Positions 59,293 through 64,000 of a stretch of 64,000 bases of DNA are shown one piece after another (within the stretch, counting starts at the first letter, position 1; every line of letters starts with the position of its first letter). Below the pieces are notes generated by a model that was given only the letters and a program-made list of their open reading frames with translations, ran no database searches and was not told the origin of the DNA. The position numbers and the translations under genes are program-made. This stretch comes from Yinghuangia elevatio (GTDB lineage Bacteria > Actinomycetota > Actinomycetes > Streptomycetales > Streptomycetaceae), in the NCBI RefSeq assembly GCF_040649515.1, contig NZ_JBEZFP010000007.1:1-64000 (forward strand). Reading direction: 5' to 3'.

Positions 59293-60146
59293 AGCTCTCC
59301 TCGCAGTCGCTCCAGCAGACCCCGCGATTCGATGGGGTTCAGGGCCTGCGAGCGCAGTGTGTCATAGCGCTGGTGAAGCAGGTGCACCTCTTTCGGGTCA
59401 GAGATCAGCCGTCCGTTCTGCTGCCCTTCGGAGTATGCGAGACGACGCCCTTCGGGGGTCTCAAGGAGCCGCACCGAACCGTCCAGGCACGCATGTACTT
59501 CGGCAGTCAAAGAGACGACTTGGAAGGTCACGTTGCGCCGCGCCGAGAGGCTCAGGATGTGGTCCAGTTGTTCCCGCATCACCTCCACACCGCCGAGCCT
59601 GCTCCGCACCACCGCTTCCTCGACGATGAAGCTGAACGGTACGTTCGGGCGTTCGTACAGCATCCTTTGGCGATCCAGACGAGCCTTCGCCTGAGCCTCC
59701 AGTTGTTCGTCCGTGAGCAACGGGATGCTGTTGTCGAACACCGCCCTCACGTACGCCTCCGACTGCAACAACCCCGGAACCAGCCTGCATTCGTAGGTGC
59801 ACAGGCTCACCGCGCGGCGTTCCAGGTTGGCCCAGCGGCGGAACCAGGCGGCGAGTCCCGGCTTGCCCCGGGTGATGTGCTTGGCCGACTTCCGCAGCGC
59901 TCCGGTGTTGCCGGTCGCCACCTCCGCCCGCTCGACGAACGCCTCGTCCGGCATCCGGCGGCCCAGTTCCACCGACTCGACCGTGTGCTTGGAGTACCGC
60001 ACGGCCTCCCCGAACTCCACGCGGCTGAGCCCCGCATGCTCGCGCAGCGCCTGGACTACCGCGCCGAACGTGCGCAAGCTGTCCGACGGATCGGGCTCTC
60101 GTCCCCATTCCCTGCTCTCGTCGTCCGGCTCGATTTGGATGGTCAT
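59289..60146 (-). CDS. XRE-family regulator with DUF5753 domain
   Basis: A 285-residue regulator. The N-terminal HTH (residues 28-80: VVQALREHAGLSRVEFGEAVRYSKHTVESVELGRRMPDEAF in helices) is followed by a DUF5753 domain with AAWFRRWANLERRA, SLCTYECRLVPGLLQSEAYVRAVF and FQVVSLTAEVHACLDGSVRLL. GGGGAGGA lies 6 nt before the ATG at 60146. It overlaps the DUF397 gene by 4 bp. A 21-bp palindrome about 100 bp upstream is the likely binding site for autoregulation. Confidence 0.92.
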   Translation of the reverse strand: MTIQIEPDDESREWGREPDPSDSLRTFGAVVQALREHAGLSRVEFGEAVRYSKHTVESVELGRRMPDEAFVERAEVATGNTGALRKSAKHITRGKPGLAAWFRRWANLERRAVSLCTYECRLVPGLLQSEAYVRAVFDNSIPLLTDEQLEAQAKARLDRQRMLYERPNVPFSFIVEEAVVRSRLGGVEVMREQLDHILSLSARRNVTFQVVSLTAEVHACLDGSVRLLETPEGRRLAYSEGQQNGRLISDPKEVHLLHQRYDTLRSQALNPIESRGLLERLRGEL

Positions 60147-60446
60147 GGCGATTCCTCCCCTGCACGCCCCCGCGTGATCGCCCCCTCGCGCCAACTCGTC
60201 AAGCCTGCCCAACCAACGTGCCGATCGTCCACCGAGTGTGCCCGTACGCTGACTCAGCGTACGCAGCGCGGCGTCTGTCTTGTCTGGCCCGATCACCGCG
60301 ACCTTGAGCCCTGAGCACTTCCACCCACCGCGTTTCGGCCACCGCCAATAGGAGCCGGGCGGAGCGGCTATCCACGGAACGTAGCCGGGCGTCCACTGAG
60401 CGCATCGCCAAGTTAGGTTGTTCGGCGGCTTGTTCGAGCGGACGGG
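60147..60446. other. divergent intergenic region
   Basis: 300 bp between the XRE gene and the SUKH-like gene. It carries the palindrome at 60243-60263. No gene is evident, and the in-frame extension of the XRE ORF through it has unlike composition. Confidence 0.45.
60243..60263. promoter_or_regulatory. 21-bp palindromic operator candidate
   Basis: CGTACGCTGA (60243-60252), one central C, then TCAGCGTACG (60254-60263): perfect 10-bp arms. It lies 97 bp before the XRE start and about 185 bp before the divergent gene. Confidence 0.65.
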
Positions 60447-60899
60447 ATGGGACTGTCGATGTCGGATACCTCGGTTCTCGAGACACCGCATGCGGATGTG
60501 CTCCGCGAGATCGAACGTCTGGGCGGCGTTGTCGACCGGCAGTTCGCGCCGGACGACCGCAACGTCGACACGCCGGTGGGACCGCGCCGCATCCCTTCGG
60601 CGGTCCAGGCGGTCCTGTCGGTCGCATGGCCGGAGCACCACGTCCTGCTGACCGACGAGGACGATTACGAGGTGACGTTTCCCCAACTCGTCGACGGGGA
60701 CCCCATCGCGGACGACCGCGCGTTCTTCGTCATCGCCTACAACGAGTCGACGCAGTACTACTGGGTCATCGACTTGGACGACGAACGCCCGGACGACCCG
60801 TGGGTGCACGTCATCGACCACGACCTGTACGGCGGCGACGAGAGGTTCCGGCACGCCGAGCGCCTGTCGCGGCGGCTCGCCGATCTCGTCGCCGCCTGA
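60447..60899 (+). CDS. SUKH/SMI1-KNR4-like protein
   Basis: A 150-residue acidic cytoplasmic protein. The middle part, DEDDYEVTFPQLVDGDPIADDRAFFVIAYNE followed by YYWVIDLDDERPDDPWVHVIDHD, has the alternating strands and aromatic residues of SUKH-type domains, which are frequent among toxin-immunity proteins but also have other roles. No toxin gene adjoins it here. ATG codons at 60447 and 60459 are both possible. It is divergent from the XRE/DUF397 pair. Confidence 0.6.
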   Translation: MGLSMSDTSVLETPHADVLREIERLGGVVDRQFAPDDRNVDTPVGPRRIPSAVQAVLSVAWPEHHVLLTDEDDYEVTFPQLVDGDPIADDRAFFVIAYNESTQYYWVIDLDDERPDDPWVHVIDHDLYGGDERFRHAERLSRRLADLVAA

Positions 60900-60906
60900 T
60901 CGGAGG

Positions 60907-61722
60907 TCAGCCGGCTTCGGTGGCGCGGATCAGCGCCGTCATGCGGTCGGCGAAGCCGTCCGCCGGGCCGAACCAGATCGCGAGGTGGTCGGCCCCCGCC
61001 GCATCCCACTCGCGTACCTCGGCGGCGACGTCCTCGACGGGGCGGGTGGCGTCGGGCCACTCGGCTCGGGCGCCCAGTTCGAGCGGACGTTCCGCCTCCG
61101 CACGCAGCGCGGACGCCCGTTCGGCGAATGCCGCGGGCTTGTCCGGCGGGCTCTGCCACACGTCCGCCGACCGGACCGCGCGGCGGAGCGCGGCCGGCGA
61201 GGTACCGCCGACCATGATCTTCAGACCCGGTCCAGGGCGTGGCGCGAACACCCCGGTCCCGAACCCGAAGCGCTCTCCCTCGAAAGGCCCTTGGCCCTGC
61301 TCGAACAGGTGCCTGAGCAACCGCAGGGACTCGTCCGTACGCCCCGCCCGGTCCGCGAACTCAGCTCCCACGGCGGCGAATTCGTCGCGGTCCCAGCCGA
61401 GCCCGACGCCGAGCGTGAACCGGCCGCCGGACAGGCGGTCCAACGTGGCGACCTGCTTGGCGACGACGAACGGGTTGCGCAGCGCCAGCAGCAGGACGGA
61501 AGTGCCGAGCCGGATGCGGCTGGTCGCGGCGGCGATGTACGAGAGCGTCATCAACGGCTCGAAGACGCCCCCGTACGCACCGCCGTACTCGGCAGGCGGG
61601 AGCAGATGGTCCGGCAGCCAGACGCCGCCGTACCCCGACTCCTCGGCCAGCACGGCCAGTTCGGTCAGCAGCGACGGGTCGAGGTCGGCGGATTCGTTCG
61701 GCAGGACGACGTGCAGTTCCAC
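60907..61722 (-). CDS. LLM-class F420-dependent oxidoreductase
   Basis: A 271-residue TIM-barrel oxidoreductase of the luciferase-like monooxygenase superfamily, actinobacterial F420-using type. Motifs are ELAVLAEESGYGGVWLPDHLL (residues 18-38), RIRLGTSVLLLALRNPFVVAKQVATLDRLSGGRFTLGVGLGW and a GGTSPAALRRAVRSADVW segment. The substrate is unknown. The GTG start at 61722 has GAAGGA 7 nt upstream; an in-frame extension to 61791 is less likely. It ends 7 bp from the convergent SUKH-like gene. Confidence 0.88.
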   Translation of the reverse strand: MELHVVLPNESADLDPSLLTELAVLAEESGYGGVWLPDHLLPPAEYGGAYGGVFEPLMTLSYIAAATSRIRLGTSVLLLALRNPFVVAKQVATLDRLSGGRFTLGVGLGWDRDEFAAVGAEFADRAGRTDESLRLLRHLFEQGQGPFEGERFGFGTGVFAPRPGPGLKIMVGGTSPAALRRAVRSADVWQSPPDKPAAFAERASALRAEAERPLELGARAEWPDATRPVEDVAAEVREWDAAGADHLAIWFGPADGFADRMTALIRATEAG

Positions 61723-61819
61723 AGGCTGTCCTTCGAGGTGGTCGTTCAGCGGTCGCGAAATCGTCCGAGGCTCAACAGCTCGACAACTCAAGAGCTGATC
61801 GGTTCGCCGGTTCGCCGGC

Positions 61820-62284
61820 TCATCGCGAGCCGGCCTCGGCGGCGAGGGTGGCGAGATCCTTGTTGCCGTCCGCCCACGTCGCGGTCATGACGACGCCGGT
61901 GATGCGCCAGCCGTCGCCGGAACGCGCGAGGTCGAAGCGGTAGTCGCCGCCCAGGGTCCACAGCGGCGCACCGAACGGGTTCGCCAGCCGGTGGGTTGCC
62001 TGGAAGGCTGCCGTGCACACCGCCGAGTCGCCCGTCACGTCCACCAGGTGATTGGTGATCAGGTGCTGGGTCGCGTCGAACCCGCCGAGCGCCTGGGACC
62101 AGCCGGCCACGATGTCCTCGGCCGCCAGCTCGACGGCCTCACCGCCGTTGAGGCTCGTGTAGTCCAGCCGCACCTTGTCGGCGAAGACGTCCCTGAGGCG
62201 GTCCCACTCGCGATGGTCCGCGTGCCACGCCATGCGGGTGCAGGTCTCGATCACGGCCAGGCGGTCTTCCAGGGCGGCGGTCAT
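61820..62284 (-). CDS. NTF2-like (SnoaL) family protein
   Basis: A 154-residue SnoaL/NTF2-fold protein. The early helix ETCTRMAWHADHREWDRLRDVFADKVRLDYTSL and the later strands HLITNHLVDVTGDSAVCTAAFQATHRL and GGDYRFDLARSGDGWRITGVVM match small ring-cleaving or isomerase-like NTF2 enzymes. Activity is not deducible. GGAG lies 7-8 nt before the ATG. It is divergent from the TetR gene at 62456, which probably represses it, and lies just upstream of the LLM gene on the same strand. Confidence 0.87.
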   Translation of the reverse strand: MTAALEDRLAVIETCTRMAWHADHREWDRLRDVFADKVRLDYTSLNGGEAVELAAEDIVAGWSQALGGFDATQHLITNHLVDVTGDSAVCTAAFQATHRLANPFGAPLWTLGGDYRFDLARSGDGWRITGVVMTATWADGNKDLATLAAEAGSR

Positions 62285-62384
62285 CGTGTGCTCCGTTCTC
62301 TGCGTTCCGTGTTCGCATCGACAACGCCATGCTGCTCCGGTATTCACCGACGGCAGTCACGTCGCGGAGCAGTCCGGGGTAGGC

Positions 62385-62404
62385 GATAGGGAACGATCCC
62401 TATC
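62385..62404. promoter_or_regulatory. TetR operator between NTF2-like and TetR genes
   Basis: GATAGGGA-ACGA-TCCCTATC (62385-62404) is a perfect 8-bp inverted repeat. It lies 51 bp before the TetR start and about 100 bp before the NTF2-like start. TAAACT at 62412-62417 may be the -10 of the TetR gene. Confidence 0.7.
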
Positions 62405-62455
62405 AATCGCTTAAACTCTAGTCGGGTCAATCCGACGAAGCCAAGGGGTCCATCC

Positions 62456-63031
62456 GTGCGGCGCAGTTCTTCCGAGACACGCGAACATGTGCTTGAGATC
62501 GCGCACGAGTTGTTCTACTGGCACGGGATCCGCGCGGTGGGCGTCGACCGCATCGCGGCGGAGGCCGGCGTCGCCCCGACCACCCTCTACCGGCTGTTCG
62601 CCTCCAAGGACGACCTCATCACCGCGTACGTCGTGCGCGGCGGAGAGTTCTACCAGCAGTGGTTCGAGGACGCGCTCGGCGATCCCGCGGACCGCGACGC
62701 GCGCACCCGGGTCCTGTCGCTGTTCGACGCGCTGGTCGACCAGGTGCACCCGAGCCGGTGCCGGGGCTGTCCGTTCCTCATCGCATTGGCCGAGACCCCC
62801 GACCCGAACCACCCCGCCAACCGCGCGGCCCGGGCGACGAAGGCGTGGGTACGCCAACGGTTCGCCGACCTCGCCGACGAGGCCGGCGTACCTCGCCCCG
62901 CAGAGTTCGCGGCCCGGCTCGCCCTGGTCATGGAAGGCGTGTACGCCTCGGTGCAGGCCACCGGAACCGACGGCCCGGCCCACGACGCGCGGGCGCTCGT
63001 CGACGACCTGTTCACGCTGGCAGGCGCCTGA
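62456..63031 (+). CDS. TetR family regulator
   Basis: A 191-residue TetR protein. The HTH (residues 8-52) has FYWHGIRAVGVDRIAAEAGVAPTTLYRLFASKDDL. The ligand domain includes SRCRGCPFLIALAETPDPNHPA, a subgroup mark shared with the TetR protein at 2297. The GTG start follows CAAGGGG. It is divergent from the NTF2-like gene with a clear operator, so it likely represses that gene, the LLM oxidoreductase and itself. Confidence 0.9.
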   Translation: MRRSSSETREHVLEIAHELFYWHGIRAVGVDRIAAEAGVAPTTLYRLFASKDDLITAYVVRGGEFYQQWFEDALGDPADRDARTRVLSLFDALVDQVHPSRCRGCPFLIALAETPDPNHPANRAARATKAWVRQRFADLADEAGVPRPAEFAARLALVMEGVYASVQATGTDGPAHDARALVDDLFTLAGA

Positions 63032-63425
63032 GGAGCACCGGGGCACGCAGTCACGCCGCCGCCCGCTCCCCTGACGCCGCGTCAGGGGCAGATCATCAGG
63101 GCCTGCCGCGCCCGGAAGCCGTTGCCGTGCGGGTTGTCGGGCCCCATCGCGCGGTCACCGCGTCGATCTCCTTGGCCGCGTTGGCCGCACCCGATTCCGA
63201 ACTGGTGTCCGAACTGGTGGCATGCGCCGCGGAGTTGGGGCTCGTTGCCGGCCTGACCGGCGGCGGCGGACACGGCCCCGGCCCGGTATGGCCAATATGC
63301 GGCCACAGGTTCCGCCGAGGGACTTCCCCGCGATTACCCGACCTATTTCGACAAACCACCGCATAGCAGACCAGCCGTGGCAATCAAGCCTCGTGCGCGC
63401 ATCGTCGGAGGGGTACGTTTCCCGC
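63032..63425. other. intergenic region with terminator and no clear gene
   Basis: 394 bp between the TetR and DUF2510 genes. It begins with the hairpin at 63068-63088. A minus-strand ORF (63082-63306) and the plus-strand frames have no recognisable domain and no ribosome-binding site. Confidence 0.4.
63068..63088 (+). terminator. terminator after TetR gene
   Basis: CCCCTGACGC (63068-63077) pairs with GCGTCAGGGG (63079-63088). In practice an 8-bp stem with a 5-nt loop forms, 37 bp after the TetR stop. Confidence 0.6.
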
Positions 63426-64000
63426 GTGAGCTCATCGATACCTCCAGGTTGGTACGACGACCCGGCAGGCCCCGGGAACGAGCGCTGGTGGGACGGCGCG
63501 CAGTGGACCGAGTCCACGCGCCCCGCGTCCGACCCCGGCGCGCCCCCCTCCGCCCCGGAGCCGTCGCCCGCCCCCGTGGCGCCGCCGCCCGTCCCGCCCG
63601 GCCCGGCCCCCGGCATGGCCCAGGCACCGACGATGTCCGCCGGCGCACCGCAGGGCGGTCCGTACAGCCCGTACGGCGGCGGTCCCGCCCCCGGTCCGGC
63701 CGGGCCCGGCGGCATGGGAGGCCACGGGTACCCGCCCGGCCCGCACCAGATGGGCGCGCCCGGCGGCAATCCCGGCAACCGCAACCGCACGATCCTGATC
63801 AGCGTCGTCGCGCTGCTCGTGGTGGGCGGTCTCGTCGCGGCGCTCGTGCTCCTGCTCGGCGGCGACGACGACAAGAAGGACCCGATCGCCGACCCGACGA
63901 ACACCACGGCCACCTCGCAGCAGACGGACAAGCCGCAGCCGCCGCCGGGTCCCGCCACGGACGGCACGCTGAGCGACACGGCCACCGGCATCACCGTGCC
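63426..64000 (+). CDS. DUF2510 membrane protein, cut by window edge
   Basis: An incomplete gene; the first 191 codons are visible and the end lies outside the window. Residues 5-28 form a DUF2510 domain (PPGWYDDPAG, then RWWDGAQWT). A Pro/Gly-rich disordered stretch of about 90 residues follows (SPYGGGPAPGPAGPGG-type). One transmembrane helix (residues about 122-142: TILISVVALLVVGGLVAALVLLL) leads to an extracellular part starting with DDDKKD and Thr/Gln/Pro-rich sequence. DUF2510 proteins usually expose a sensor or adhesive domain outside. GTG start; GGAGGGG lies about 11 nt upstream. Confidence 0.8.
   Translation, partial: MSSSIPPGWYDDPAGPGNERWWDGAQWTESTRPASDPGAPPSAPEPSPAPVAPPPVPPGPAPGMAQAPTMSAGAPQGGPYSPYGGGPAPGPAGPGGMGGHGYPPGPHQMGAPGGNPGNRNRTILISVVALLVVGGLVAALVLLLGGDDDKKDPIADPTNTTATSQQTDKPQPPPGPATDGTLSDTATGITV

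Noticed and set aside
63082..63306. 74-codon minus-strand ORF in the gap after the TetR gene
   Set aside because: No ribosome-binding site, no recognisable domain, and it overlaps the terminator hairpin.

Overview
High-GC actinobacterial chromosome, most likely from a Streptomyces-like genus. The evidence is the very strong G/C bias at third codon positions, frequent GTG starts and one TTG start, Tat signals, a SigB/SigF-type sigma factor with its partner-switching proteins, a DUF397/DUF5753-type regulator pair, CGNR and DUF2510 proteins, and a typical malonyl-CoA synthetase. No rRNA, tRNA, CRISPR array, phage or insertion sequence was seen. Layout: (1) 1-10 kb holds ordinary accessory genes: a polyprenol-phosphate mannosyltransferase, two small secreted proteins, a TetR/Ohr peroxide-resistance pair with a twin operator, an alpha/beta hydrolase whose catalytic His position is Thr, a kinase-like phosphotransferase, an EthD-like protein, a degenerate sigma-like membrane protein and a flavodoxin-fold oxidoreductase. 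(2) 10.1-19.3 kb is a stress-signalling island. Two near-identical single-domain response regulators flank a CHASE3 histidine kinase and a receiver-PP2C phosphatase. A full SigB-type partner-switching operon follows: sigma factor behind a good SigB-type promoter, HATPase anti-sigma, STAS anti-anti-sigma, and a 905-residue ANTAR-GAF-PAS-PAS-PP2C phosphatase. (3) 19.3-30.2 kb holds a sodium/solute symporter with its DUF3311 partner, an M20 amidohydrolase, a CGNR regulator, a PhoX-like protein, IclR/SDR and TetR/MFS divergent pairs, and an NmrA-like protein. (4) 30.2-35.3 kb is a second stress group: a tail-anchored small protein, hemerythrin, PRC-barrel and DUF6328 proteins, a second SigB/F-like sigma factor, an ECF sigma factor and a RidA protein. 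(5) 35.35-51.3 kb is the most striking region: about 16 co-directional minus-strand genes, mostly overlapping or closely spaced, that look like a complete aerobic nicotinate pathway. The inferred route is nicotinate to 6-hydroxynicotinate (three-subunit Mo hydroxylase plus CoxG-like maturation factor), 2,5-dihydroxypyridine (NicC-like), N-formylmaleamate (NicX), maleamate (NicD), maleate (NicF) and fumarate (NicE). The set also carries a MarR regulator and a whole branched-chain-type ABC importer that may take up the substrate. A divergent tandem Lrp regulator and a perfect 10-bp inverted repeat lie at its head. (6) 51.7-64 kb holds the Lrp regulator, an internally deleted esterase related to the intact one at the far end of the nic operon, an amidase, a PfkB kinase divergent from a second double Lrp protein, MatB, an XRE/DUF397 pair, a SUKH-like protein, an LLM oxidoreductase, an NTF2-like/TetR divergent pair with its operator, and the start of a DUF2510 membrane protein cut by the window edge.
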